Source: Paraburkholderia sp. SOS3
GTDB lineage: Bacteria; Pseudomonadota; Gammaproteobacteria; Burkholderiales; Burkholderiaceae
Assembly: GCF_001922345.1 (NCBI RefSeq)
Contig: NZ_CP018811.1
Location: 1,612,001 to 1,676,000 of the forward strand
Reading direction: 5' to 3'
DNA: 64,000 nucleotides
In this document: positions 25,746-34,354 of the stretch, piece after piece
How the letters are laid out: every line of letters begins with the position of its first letter
Position numbering within the stretch: position 1 is the first letter of the stretch
Position numbers and translations under genes: made by a program
The notes under the pieces: generated by a model
Database searches by the model: none
Told to the model about the DNA's origin: nothing
Seen by the model: only the letters and a program-made list of their open reading frames with translations

Positions 25746-26631
25746 ATTAAATACAGTCAGGCGACACGGAACGCGGCAATCGCGCCGCTGCACAAAGCAC
25801 CGACATCCGCAGTCGAAACCCGCCTATCGCTGATGCCGCGATTCGCCATCGCTTCTGGCGCGATGTGTAGCATCCGACCAGGATTTGCGGCTATTCCGTC
25901 CGATAGCCCGCATGTTCGGCTCTGCCTTTCTACTGGCTTGTTCCGAAAATCCGGACAGTTCAAGCAGCTTGCAGAACTGGTAAGGATCCCAATACTTCCC
26001 GGAAGACCTGTCCTTTGTGCGCTAACGGGCGCAAGGGCGCTTACCTCGCGCGCGAGATCACATCTGCAGCGAGGGCGCAACGAAGCTCCGTGAAATTACG
26101 CTTCATATTCTTGACGCTTCGTTCGACGTGACGACTGCGCACCGGCGCGCCGGCGCAATTGACGCGGCTCAGAAAACAAACGATGAAATTGACGGAATAA
26201 AGACATTGCATGGCGTGTTTTTCGCAGTGGACATGAGGTTTTACTGCTTGCTTCGCGCGGTTGCAAGGACACTCTGGCGAAGACGCGGTAATCGAGATCA
26301 ATGAATTTCGATGTCCAGATTGAAGAGTCAAGCAGTGCGTTTTTCAGCGCAACATGCACGTAGCGACGAAGGCTCTGGCAATTCCGGATCAAGCCTGAGC
26401 GGTAGACGCGCTGGAAAGCCACGAGCATGCGTCGGTTCGGTGAGCTACTGCAATCCCTATCTTGGCGGTTGATGCATGTCTTGCAAAGTAGGCGTTTGCC
26501 GATCGAGGCTGGCCGTATGCATTTACGTGCGGCGGCTAGCGCGTCTGTTATAGACCGGCATTTTTATCGTGAGGGGCGCAGCGCTCCTGCGGATCTGTTG
26601 GAAACCTGGTGACGAAACGATGGATTGGTTG
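25746..26631. other. Gene-poor stretch
   Basis: Nearly 900 bases with no gene that I recognise. Minus-strand open frames at 25757-26080 (107 codons) and 26096-26428 (110 codons) have no known motifs, no good ribosome sites and biased composition. They may be decayed genes or chance frames. Confidence 0.4.
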
Positions 26632-26919
26632 ATGGCATGGATATCGGCAGGTTTGATCAAGCTACTGCTCAAGCTATACGAGCACGATGACTGCGCCGCA
26701 TACCTTGTGCAAACGGATGGAGTGACCGAAGACGACGCATCGGTTGACGATCCCAAAGGCGACGCCATGCAGCCGGATCTGGTAACGCATGATGCGCTCG
26801 AGGGGCCGCGCCTGCGACTGGTGAGCAGGAGCGATCCCGTGTCATCGACTCTCGATAATGGTTCGACTGCAGAACGCGCCATTCTTCGTCTGGCGCCGAA
26901 TGCCACCGCCGTACGTTAA
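26620..26919 (+). CDS. Possible small hypothetical protein
   Basis: A frame of about 100 codons starting MDWLMAWISAGLIKLLLKLY at 26620. It has an amphipathic or membrane-like first 20 residues and then an acidic stretch (DGVTEDDASVDDPKGDAM). No family is recognised. The longer in-frame start at 26569 is also possible. Composition is protein-like, but there is no partner gene and it lies within a gene-poor stretch. Doubtful as a real gene. Confidence 0.3.
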   Translation: MDWLMAWISAGLIKLLLKLYEHDDCAAYLVQTDGVTEDDASVDDPKGDAMQPDLVTHDALEGPRLRLVSRSDPVSSTLDNGSTAERAILRLAPNATAVR

Positions 26920-27443
26920 ATAGGCGTATCAACGTCGAAGAGCAGGCGATCATGAGAGTTGGCCTCGCAACATGGCCATCGACCAGATGCGAAGAAGTCG
27001 CCTCAAGCGGCTAACGCTGGTGCGGGCGCGTCGCAAATATACCTCTTCAAGCTGAGTGTCGATATTTCGATGTCGATCCCGATCTCGGCGACCGGACGAT
27101 CGATCATGTATACCGGACGCTGTGATATGGCCAGTGCATGGCGCTTTCACTAAAGTTGTCAAGTGAACCCAACGCAAGTCGGTCATCCCCGATTGCCTTC
27201 ACAAGGCCTTGCTTGATGGCTGCGCGCCTGCTTTTCATATGCGCGGCATCTTATCTTTGCGGAGGCCGAAATGAGGCTTGGCGCAAAGCATTCAGTCGCG
27301 ATGCCGATCGTTCTCGATAGCGGCGGCGCACTGTCGAAGCTCCAAATGATGCACGGTGGTGCGTATGCACGTTTATGCGGCGCGCCTTGCTGTTTCACAT
27401 GTGACTGATACCTGGAAAGAGTGCGAAAGGCGCTTGACAAGAT
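26920..27443. promoter_or_regulatory. Upstream region of AraC gene with repeated motif block
   Basis: About 520 non-coding bases. CCGGACGATCGATCATG lies at 27092-27108 and GATATGGCC at 27124-27132. The block from ACGATCGATCA to GATATGGCC aligns base by base with 28546-28582 (same spacing, shared GACGCTG). It is likely a duplicated promoter/operator. A TTGACA hexamer occurs at 27434-27439 just before the AraC start. Confidence 0.5.
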
Positions 27444-28454
27444 TTGAAGAAAGCGAATGGATCCGGAAGGAAAGTAGTAGGTCGATCTGCTTTAGCTAAA
27501 GTCGAATGCAACGACGCGCACGAAGAGCGGGGCGATGCCTTATCTCAAGTCCTCGGGCTGGTTCGGCTGCGCGGGCATGTCGTGATCGAAGGCGAGTTGG
27601 GCGCTTTCACCGAAGCGGTCTTTCCGCCGGGCCGGTCGAGCTTTTTGCACATGCGCGACGGCGAAGTCGTCCTTCTGCCGCGTGATGGCGAACCGCTGTT
27701 GCTGCAGCCCGGCGACTTCGTCTTTTCCCTGCAGGCAGACGGGTACACGATGCGAGACGGGCGCTGCGGCGAAGTGCGCCGGACGTTCAAGGCCAATCTG
27801 TCAGCGCGGACCGGGCACCAGGCGCAGAGCGTGCGATGGGCCATAAACTCGGACATCGTGGGACGTTTTCTCGCGGGTGCATTCTCTTTTGACGTGGGTC
27901 CATTAGGGTCGTTGATAACCGGGCTGCCGGGGCTTATCCACGTCAAATGCAATGAGAGTCAGGTTCCGCAATGGCTCGATTCCTTCTCCCGTGTCCTGAT
28001 CGATGAAGCGACCAACGTCGGTCCTGGCTCTTCGATCCTGATGGCGCTTCTGATAGACCTGCTTGTCATTCGAACTTTGCGCACGTGGATCAATGGCGAC
28101 GGCAACCGTTTGGACAGTCTTCTGGAGTTGACGGACAAGCGGATTGGGCGCGCCTTGAATGCGATTCACCGGAATCCGGAGCAGGCCTGGACGGTGGAGT
28201 CACTGGCAGAGATCGCGGCGATGTCCCGATCGAATTTCTCGGATCGGTTCACGGCGACGGTGGGCGTGTCGCCACTGCGATATGTGACGTGGTGGCGCTT
28301 GACGTTGGCCGCCGACTGGTTACGTGCGGGAAAGCTCAAAGTGACGGAAGTCGCCCAGGCCGCGGGATACGGATCGGAGGCCGCCTTCAGCCGCGCATTC
28401 AAAGCGCAGTTTGGCTATCCGCCGCGCGACTCGCGCCGGATAGCAAGGAGCTGA
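27444..28454 (+). CDS. AraC-family regulator (cupin-type), paralogue of the one at 29540
   Basis: A 336-residue AraC regulator. The N-terminal cupin-like sensor begins around LGLVRLRGHVVIEGELG and includes the LLQPGDFVF strand. The C-terminal DNA-binding part holds VESLAEIAAMSRSNFSDRF and VTEVAQAAGYGSEAAFSRAF, with FKAQFGYPP. It is closely similar along its whole length to the regulator encoded at 29540-30511, with the same LIDLLVIRTLR and GLPGLIH blocks, so the two arose by duplication. The start is uncertain: only a TTG at 27444 is available in frame near the expected N-terminus. It reads towards the secreted hydrolase. Confidence 0.85.
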   Translation: MKKANGSGRKVVGRSALAKVECNDAHEERGDALSQVLGLVRLRGHVVIEGELGAFTEAVFPPGRSSFLHMRDGEVVLLPRDGEPLLLQPGDFVFSLQADGYTMRDGRCGEVRRTFKANLSARTGHQAQSVRWAINSDIVGRFLAGAFSFDVGPLGSLITGLPGLIHVKCNESQVPQWLDSFSRVLIDEATNVGPGSSILMALLIDLLVIRTLRTWINGDGNRLDSLLELTDKRIGRALNAIHRNPEQAWTVESLAEIAAMSRSNFSDRFTATVGVSPLRYVTWWRLTLAADWLRAGKLKVTEVAQAAGYGSEAAFSRAFKAQFGYPPRDSRRIARS

Positions 28455-28545
28455 TTCGACGCGAATGCCCATGCGACGCTAAAGATTTTTTTGCTAAGAC
28501 CTCCCGGAGATGACGCGCTCGCTTCCGGGCGAAGCCTATGCTCGT

Positions 28546-28582
28546 ACGATCGATCAAGAAAACGAGACGCTGCGATATGGCC
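28546..28582. promoter_or_regulatory. Candidate regulator site upstream of the secreted hydrolase
   Basis: ACGATCGATCA (28546-28556) and GATATGGCC (28574-28582) sit about 100-130 bases before the hydrolase start and repeat, with identical spacing, the block at 27098-27132. A related GATATGGAC lies inside the inverted repeat at 30559-30590. Shared control by the AraC paralogues is inferred. Confidence 0.45.
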
Positions 28583-28673
28583 CATTTCCGGCATCTTCCT
28601 TAGAGTGGCGCGCATGCCAGACCATGCCATGCGAATTTTTTGACGCCTCTCCAAACCAAAGGAATCGATCCAG

Positions 28674-29462
28674 ATGAAACGCCTGCTCGCTGCTCTTATC
28701 GCCCCCGCTCTCGCTTTCGGTGCCAACGCACAGGCTGCAGAGAAGCCGCCTATCGTTCTTGTCCACGGTGCCTTCGAGAACGCGAAGATATGGGGCTACG
28801 TCGCAGCGAAACTTAGTGCAGACGGCTACGAGGTCGTTACCGTCGACCTGCCTGGCCGACCGGGCGCAGAGGCTGCACCGGACAAGGTCAGCCTCGATCT
28901 CTATCGCGATACCGTGGTCGACGCATTGAACAAGCTGCACCATCGGGCGGTCGTAGTGGGGCACAGCTTTGGGGGCATCGTCATCGCGGATGCAGCGGAA
29001 AAAGCACCGTCCAAAATCAGGACACTGGTTTTCCTGGCAGCGTACCTCCCGCATGACGGCGACTCGCTCGTGTCCATGGCGCAGCAGGACGCCGACGCGA
29101 AGATTGGACCGCATCTGAAAATCGACAAGGAAAAAGGTATTGCGAGCGTCGAGTATTCGGCTCGCGCCGACCTGTTTGCAAACGGCGCACCCGAAGGCTT
29201 GCGAAAAGCGATCCCGGACGCGATCCTCGATGAGCCGCTGGTTCCTCTGACGACTCCCGTGCACCTCACTGCCGCGCGCTTTGGCAAGGTCGATAAGGTG
29301 TACATCCACACCGCGCTCGACCAGGTGATCAGCCCGTCTTTTCAGGCCAAAATGGTGGCGAGCACGCCGGTGCGCGCTCAATACACGCTGCAGACGGGGC
29401 ACACGCCTTTCCTGACCGACCCGGACGGTCTGGCAAGCGACATCGAGGCGGCTGCCAAATAA
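28674..29462 (+). CDS. Secreted alpha/beta-fold hydrolase
   Basis: A 262-residue hydrolase. Residues 1-22 form a Sec signal peptide ending AQAAE, so the mature enzyme is periplasmic or exported. Motifs are VLVHGAFENAKIWG (oxyanion HG), the nucleophile elbow GHSFGG and a C-terminal GHTPFL with the catalytic His. The pattern resembles the small salicylate/methyl-esterase-like alpha/beta hydrolases. It lies between two paralogous AraC regulators, one on each strand, which are likely to control it. AAAGGAATCG upstream of the ATG may be the ribosome site. Confidence 0.88.
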   Translation: MKRLLAALIAPALAFGANAQAAEKPPIVLVHGAFENAKIWGYVAAKLSADGYEVVTVDLPGRPGAEAAPDKVSLDLYRDTVVDALNKLHHRAVVVGHSFGGIVIADAAEKAPSKIRTLVFLAAYLPHDGDSLVSMAQQDADAKIGPHLKIDKEKGIASVEYSARADLFANGAPEGLRKAIPDAILDEPLVPLTTPVHLTAARFGKVDKVYIHTALDQVISPSFQAKMVASTPVRAQYTLQTGHTPFLTDPDGLASDIEAAAK

Positions 29463-29539
29463 GCAGGCCGCTGTATGAATGGACGAGGCGACTCTGTCGC
29501 CTTGCCGTCCGCTCGCCGGCCGACGCGCGGCACCTCAGC

Positions 29540-30511
29540 TCAAACCAGTTCCGAGCTTCGAGCGCGAAAAATACTGCCGCGTGAGATTCGATGTGCGTCG
29601 CTTGGCGGATACCCGAACTGCGCCTTGAAGGCGCGGCTAAACGCAGCTTCCGAGCCGTAGCCGGCGGCGTAGGCGACGTCGACCACTTTAAGCGTTCCCG
29701 CGCGCAAGAGGTCGGCGGCAACCGTCAATCGCCAGCGTGCCAGATAGCGCAGTGGCGGCAACCCGACCACCGCGGTGAAGCGCTCCGAAAACGTGGAGCG
29801 CGACATCACGGCAATATCGGCAAGCGACTTCACGGTCCACGCCTCGTTGGGCGCCTGATGCATCGCATTCAACGCGCGTCCGATGCGTTCATCGGTCAAT
29901 CCGGACAACCACTCTGTCCGGATGCCTTGCTTGCTGACCCACATCCGCAGCGTGCGTATCACGAGAAGATCGATGAGCCGCGAGGTCATCAAGGACGCGC
30001 CGGGGCTTGGGGCACGCGACTCGACGTCGAGGAAATGGGAGATGGTGCCGAGCCATGCCGGCTCCATCGACTTGTCGCAGGTCAGGTGGATAAGGCCGGG
30101 AAGCCCCGTAAGCAATGACCTCAACGGCGCGCCATCGAAATAGAATGCGCCGGCAAGAAAAGATCCTGCAACATCGTCCGCGGCAGCCCATCTGAAAGTC
30201 TGTGCCTTGCCTCGCGAGCCGGAAGATACGTCTGCTTCGAAACATTGGCGTGCTTTTGCGTCTGCGTTTGCTCGAATCGTGTGCCCGTCTGCGTGGGGCA
30301 AAAGAACAAAGTCGCCCGGGCGCAGCAGCACAGCTTCGCCATCCCGTTGCGAGACCGCGAGTTCGCCCGTGCGTAAATGCAGGAAGATGGCAGGTCCCGG
30401 CGAGAACGTGACTTCGGCGCCGGTGCTCAACTCGCCGTGATACACATGGTCGCCTCGCAGACGAATGAGTTTGAGCACCTCGGACAAGACATCAGGGGCC
30501 TCGGAGAGCAT
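29540..30511 (-). CDS. AraC-family regulator (cupin-type), paralogue of the one at 27444
   Basis: A 323-residue AraC regulator with cupin-like sensor (about 1-190; VLLRPGDFVLLPHADGH) and C-terminal double helix-turn-helix (VKSLADIAVMSRSTFSERF; VVDVAYAAGYGSEAAFSRAF; FKAQFGYPP). It shares most of its sequence with the regulator at 27444-28454. The two flank the secreted hydrolase in inverted orientation. An 11-bp perfect inverted repeat lies about 50-80 bases upstream of its start and is a likely operator. Confidence 0.9.
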   Translation of the reverse strand: MLSEAPDVLSEVLKLIRLRGDHVYHGELSTGAEVTFSPGPAIFLHLRTGELAVSQRDGEAVLLRPGDFVLLPHADGHTIRANADAKARQCFEADVSSGSRGKAQTFRWAAADDVAGSFLAGAFYFDGAPLRSLLTGLPGLIHLTCDKSMEPAWLGTISHFLDVESRAPSPGASLMTSRLIDLLVIRTLRMWVSKQGIRTEWLSGLTDERIGRALNAMHQAPNEAWTVKSLADIAVMSRSTFSERFTAVVGLPPLRYLARWRLTVAADLLRAGTLKVVDVAYAAGYGSEAAFSRAFKAQFGYPPSDAHRISRGSIFRARSSELV

Positions 30512-31004
30512 GGTCTTACCTCTGTAATTTCAATCCTCGGGGGAATCGGGCCTTTGCGAAGGAAATGATATGGACTCGCATCATTTCCTTTGACGTCCGG
30601 AGGCTGCCTGGCTGCAATGTGCAGCTTGCCGCACATACTACGATGGATCATGTTCCCGTGCGGGCGGGGTTGATGGCGTGCTGTCTTGAAGGCCGCGATC
30701 CGTTTGTTAAACCAGTCAAGGTATCTTTCGCTTTCTTTGTTGATCTCTCAAAAAAACACTGCCTCACAATGATCAGGTTGCCGAAACATCGGTGACACGG
30801 GTTTGACAGCCTGTTGATTGAGATCGCACGCCTGCGCCCTGCAGGTCGTGCGTTTGTCTCTGCGCGCCTCTCGATGGGCGGGCCGTGACGAGGGAGCCGC
30901 AAGGCTCGCCGGTTGTCTCAATCCCGGTCTGTCAACCTCATCATCGTGCCCGCTCACCCCTTCCAAACGGATTGAGTCGGGCCTTCTCATCAGTGGAGGT
31001 GCCT
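30512..31004. other. Non-coding stretch between AraC and a small hypothetical gene
   Basis: About 490 bases. The left end holds the AraC upstream region with its inverted repeat. The rest has no frame with protein-like composition and no RNA gene that I can recognise. Confidence 0.45.
30559..30590. promoter_or_regulatory. 11-bp perfect inverted repeat, likely operator
   Basis: Arms AAGGAAATGAT and ATCATTTCCTT separated by 10 bases (21-bp centre-to-centre, two helical turns), about 50 bases upstream of the minus-strand AraC start. The left arm overlaps GATATGGAC, which resembles GATATGGCC found upstream of the paralogous AraC and of the hydrolase. A dimeric regulator site is likely. Confidence 0.6.
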
Positions 31005-31355
31005 ATGGCCAGACAACCCCGAAATGTTCCCCTTCAAACGCTCACGCGCGAGCAACTCGAGAAGCGCATCGATCTGCTTGAGCGCGTGAACCGCACGGCA
31101 ATCGGTTACGCGGACCAGTACAGCAAGCAGGTCGCGAGGATCGGTGCGATCGCGCGCGCGGTAAAGCGTGGCGGCGTGACCTTGCAGGATCGCATCGCAC
31201 TGGTCGAAGCGATGGAGACGCTGGCCGATCAGGCGGAGACCGAAGCGGCGCTCGACAGGGATTGCATCGAATGGGTGTGCGCATGTCCGCCAGAGGAATG
31301 GGACGACGTGCATGCGGAGTTGAATCAAATGCCTGCAGACGCGACCCGGCACTGA
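31005..31355 (+). CDS. Conserved-looking hypothetical protein (116 aa)
   Basis: A 116-residue soluble protein, mostly helical, with alternating charges (LTREQLEKRIDLLERVNRTA and VKRGGVTLQDRIALVEAMET). The C-terminal part has ALDRDCIEWVCACPPEEWDD with three cysteines. No family is recognised. The ATG at 31005 (MARQPRNVP) is set by GGAGG 6 bases upstream, and the in-frame upstream extension has poor composition. It converges with cbiX, with about 90 bases between them. Confidence 0.65.
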   Translation: MARQPRNVPLQTLTREQLEKRIDLLERVNRTAIGYADQYSKQVARIGAIARAVKRGGVTLQDRIALVEAMETLADQAETEAALDRDCIEWVCACPPEEWDDVHAELNQMPADATRH

Positions 31356-31442
31356 CGCACGAAACGTCGCGCGAGCGGCGACGTAAGCGTGGCTAATCAG
31401 AGTTCATTGGCATCGAACTGCATCAACGGGCAGGGGCGCCCG

Positions 31443-31823
31443 CTAAACCTGCCGCAAACAATACTGCGCAATGGCCTCGATCACCGCCTCGTCTTCGCCG
31501 ACGGGCGTCGCGCAGCGAATCTCGATGCCCGGATGCGCCGTCCGGCATCGTTCGACGATGACAGGCAGGTCCTGGCGGATGTGGCCGCCTTGCCCGAAAA
31601 ACACGGGCACGATCGTCACGGCGCGACAGCCGTCGGCCACTTGCTGCGCGACGGCTGTCGGCAAATCCGGTGTCATCAGTTCAAGAAACGCCAACGAGAC
31701 AGGCGCACTGCGCAGGCCACGCAATGTATTCGCGAGCCGTTCGAACGGCTCCGCCCAGCGCGCGTCGCGCGCGCCATGCGCAAAGAGAACGATGCCGGTA
31801 GCGGCCGCATCGGTAGTTGCCAT
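31443..31823 (-). CDS. cbiX: Sirohydrochlorin chelatase, CbiX/SirB small type
   Basis: A 126-residue class II chelatase. It inserts cobalt or iron into sirohydrochlorin. The two metal-handling histidines are visible: His16 (LFAHGARD) and His81 (FFGQGGHIRQD). The single-domain length matches the short homodimeric CbiX proteins. The ATG at 31823 follows GGGAGG. It completes siroheme synthesis begun by cobA at 9417, some 21 kb away, and could also serve cobalamin synthesis. Direct downstream of lptG on the same strand, after a tandem repeat. Confidence 0.9.
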   Translation of the reverse strand: MATTDAAATGIVLFAHGARDARWAEPFERLANTLRGLRSAPVSLAFLELMTPDLPTAVAQQVADGCRAVTIVPVFFGQGGHIRQDLPVIVERCRTAHPGIEIRCATPVGEDEAVIEAIAQYCLRQV

Positions 31824-31845
31824 CACATCCCTCCCGATCGGGTCG

Positions 31846-31899
31846 AAAGCACGCAAAGCACGCGAAGCACGCAAAGCACACACAGCACGCGAAGCGCGG
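31846..31899. repeat. 9-bp tandem repeat (AAAGCACGC), about six copies
   Basis: Six consecutive imperfect copies of AAAGCACGC/GAAGCACGC in the 120-base gap between lptG and cbiX, just upstream of the cbiX start. The unit is three codons long. It is non-coding here, although an antisense frame reads as alanine/arginine repeats. Confidence 0.85.
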
Positions 31900-31943
31900 G
31901 CGCCGCCATAGCCGGCAATCGGCCCCGCGCGGCCCCGCACCGG

Positions 31944-33092
31944 CTAGTGCCGGTCAACCCACTTCAGCCCGACGAGCCCCAGCACCAGATAAACGAGTGC
32001 CGGCGTCGCGGCCGTCAACGGCGCGGGCCAGGTGTTCAGGTTGCCGATGTGCGAGAACAGCGTGTTGAACAACTGGAAGCTCATCCCGAGCATGATGCCG
32101 CCGAACACCTTCACGCCGACCACGCCGGCGCGCGTATGCAGGTACGCGAACGGCAGCGACAGCACCAGCATGACGAACACCGCGAACGGATACAGCAGCT
32201 TGCGCCACAGCGCGATTTCATAGCGCTGCGTGTCCTGATGGTTTTCCGTCAAATGCTGGATATAGCGGAACAGGTTGAACATCGACATCCGGTCCGGCGA
32301 GACGAGCAGGACCGAGAGAATCTGCGGCGTCAGTTCCGAGCGCAGCGAGTACTCGGGCAGCGTGATCTGCTTCGCGCGATAGACGGGATTCAGTGCGTCG
32401 GCCGGCGTGACGCCGGCCGGCACGACGTCGATCAGTTGCGTATCGGTCACGTCGGTCAGTTTCCAGTGACCGGGCGGCTGATAGACGCCCGACTTCGCGA
32501 TGCGCACATTCGACAGCCTGAACTTCGAGTCGAATTCGTAGATGCGCACATTGCTGATCGTCGCGTCGGGTTTCAGCTCGCCGACGTTGACAAAGCGCGT
32601 GACCTGCTCGCCGTCGGCGCGCGCGGTCAGCGTGTCCTTGACCCAGACGCCCGACTGGAAATTGCTCGATACCGACGAGCCCAGCGCCTCGAGCCGCACG
32701 CGCTCGGACAACTGGTCCGTATAAGGCCCGACCACTTCGCCGATCAGATACGTGAGCAGCACGAGCGGGATGCCGATCTTGAGCAGCGAGCGCAGCGCCT
32801 GGTTCGTCGCGAGACCGGAGACGCGGAAGATCGTGTATTCGGAATTCGCGGCCATCTGCGCGAACACATAGATCGCGCTGATCAGCGCGGCGACCGGAAT
32901 GATTTCGTAGAAGCGCGACGGCGTTTGCAGCGCCACGCGCAGCACCGCATAACTGAAATTGTAGTGACCGCGGCCGACCGAATTGAGTTCGTTGATCAGG
33001 TCGAAAAAGAAAAACAGCCCCGAAAACGCGAACAGGATAAAAATGAACGACAGATAAACCTGACGCGCGAAATACCGCTCATAGATCCGCAT
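31944..33092 (-). CDS. lptG: LPS export ABC transporter permease LptG
   Basis: A 382-residue YjgP/YjgQ-family permease. It has the family layout of three N-terminal helices (FIFILFAFSGLFFFFDLINE in the first), a periplasmic beta-jellyroll domain (about 120-270) and three C-terminal helices. With LptF and the LptB ATPase it extracts LPS from the inner membrane and passes it to LptC. It starts 3 bases after the lptF stop, so they are co-translated. The C-terminus ends in LVGLKWVDRH. Confidence 0.94.
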   Translation of the reverse strand: MRIYERYFARQVYLSFIFILFAFSGLFFFFDLINELNSVGRGHYNFSYAVLRVALQTPSRFYEIIPVAALISAIYVFAQMAANSEYTIFRVSGLATNQALRSLLKIGIPLVLLTYLIGEVVGPYTDQLSERVRLEALGSSVSSNFQSGVWVKDTLTARADGEQVTRFVNVGELKPDATISNVRIYEFDSKFRLSNVRIAKSGVYQPPGHWKLTDVTDTQLIDVVPAGVTPADALNPVYRAKQITLPEYSLRSELTPQILSVLLVSPDRMSMFNLFRYIQHLTENHQDTQRYEIALWRKLLYPFAVFVMLVLSLPFAYLHTRAGVVGVKVFGGIMLGMSFQLFNTLFSHIGNLNTWPAPLTAATPALVYLVLGLVGLKWVDRH

Positions 33093-33095
33093 CGG

Positions 33096-34220
33096 TCAGG
33101 CTCCCTGCGACTGCGACGAGCGCGCGACGCCGGAACGCCGGCTGAACATCGCGCGCGAAAACAGCGGCCGGTTGCGTACGCGCAGCCAGAAGATAAACAC
33201 GACGATGGCGGCGACCACGAGATGCAAGCCGACGAGGCCGACTGCGAACGACATCTTCCCCTGCTGGATCCACGACTGCACGACGTTCAGCACGTTCGAA
33301 TAGGTCAGATAGATGAGCACCGCCATCACGAGGTTGATCGTGCGGCTGCGGCGCGGATTCTGGTACGCGAGCGGAATCGCGAGCAGCATCAGGTTGATCG
33401 CGATGAGCGGCAGCCCGGCGCGCCACGCGAATTCGGCGAGATTGTCGCGCGTGGGGTTGCGCAGCAGTTCGAGCGTGGGCGTGCCGGTCGCGGTAGGCGT
33501 GGTGACCACGGGCTGACTCTGGATCTTGATGCCGTAGCGCGCGAATTCCATGATGCGGAAATCGGGGTGGCCCGGCTCGCCGTCGTAGCGCCGGCCGTTT
33601 TCGAGCACGACGAAGCGGTCGCCATTCTTTTGCGTTTCGGTATGGCCGAACTTCGACACGACGACGTTGACCTTGCCGTTCTCGGTGCTCGTGACGAATA
33701 CGTTCTCGACATGCGACTGGTCCGGCGACATCTTCTCGATGAAGAACACGCGGTGGCTTACCGTCGATTCGCGGAATTGTCCAGGCGCCAGCAGCGAAAC
33801 TTCGTCGCGCTGCTGGAAGCGCGCGCGGATCAGTTTGTTCTGCTGGTTCGACCACGGCCAGCCGACGAACACGAAAAACGCGATCAGGATGATGATCGGC
33901 GTGGCGAACACGCCGACCGGCCTGATGAACTGCGTGAGGCTCACGCCCGACGATAGCCACACGACCATTTCGGAATCGCGGTACCAGCGCGTCAGCACGA
34001 ACAGGATCGACACGAACAGCGTGGCGACCAGCATGATCGCGAGGTAACCGATCACGGTCAGGCCGATCAGCACGAGCACGTCGCGCGGATCGATTTCGCC
34101 GGACGCGGCGAAGCCGACGATGCGGATCATCATCGTCGTCAGCACGAGCGTCAGCAGAACCATGAACACGGCGCCAGCCGTATAAGCGAGTTCGCGCTGG
34201 AGGGAGCGTTCAAAGATCAT
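33096..34220 (-). CDS. lptF: LPS export ABC transporter permease LptF
   Basis: A 374-residue partner of LptG with the same six-helix plus periplasmic jellyroll design. [19 protein letters not shown] is the conserved LptF N-terminus; a LTQFIRP coupling-helix-like segment follows near residue 95. The C-terminal ~25 residues after the last helix are basic. It is divergent from pepA with a 134-base gap, the same neighbourhood (pepA next to lptFG) as in many proteobacteria. Confidence 0.94.
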   Translation of the reverse strand: MIFERSLQRELAYTAGAVFMVLLTLVLTTMMIRIVGFAASGEIDPRDVLVLIGLTVIGYLAIMLVATLFVSILFVLTRWYRDSEMVVWLSSGVSLTQFIRPVGVFATPIIILIAFFVFVGWPWSNQQNKLIRARFQQRDEVSLLAPGQFRESTVSHRVFFIEKMSPDQSHVENVFVTSTENGKVNVVVSKFGHTETQKNGDRFVVLENGRRYDGEPGHPDFRIMEFARYGIKIQSQPVVTTPTATGTPTLELLRNPTRDNLAEFAWRAGLPLIAINLMLLAIPLAYQNPRRSRTINLVMAVLIYLTYSNVLNVVQSWIQQGKMSFAVGLVGLHLVVAAIVVFIFWLRVRNRPLFSRAMFSRRSGVARSSQSQGA

Positions 34221-34354
34221 GGTTGAAGATGGGAGGGCGCGCTTGCCGGGGCACCGCAGGCGTAGTACCTGCCTCCAAAGCGACGGCCACAGGAAAAATA
34301 GCGGATAATTGCGGCTTTCATCCTAAGCCCAGATTTTATCCGAGGACAAGCGCG

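Noticed and set aside
25757..26080. Minus-strand frame of 107 codons after the hydrolase gene
   Set aside because: No recognised domain or ribosome site; kept only as part of the gene-poor stretch.
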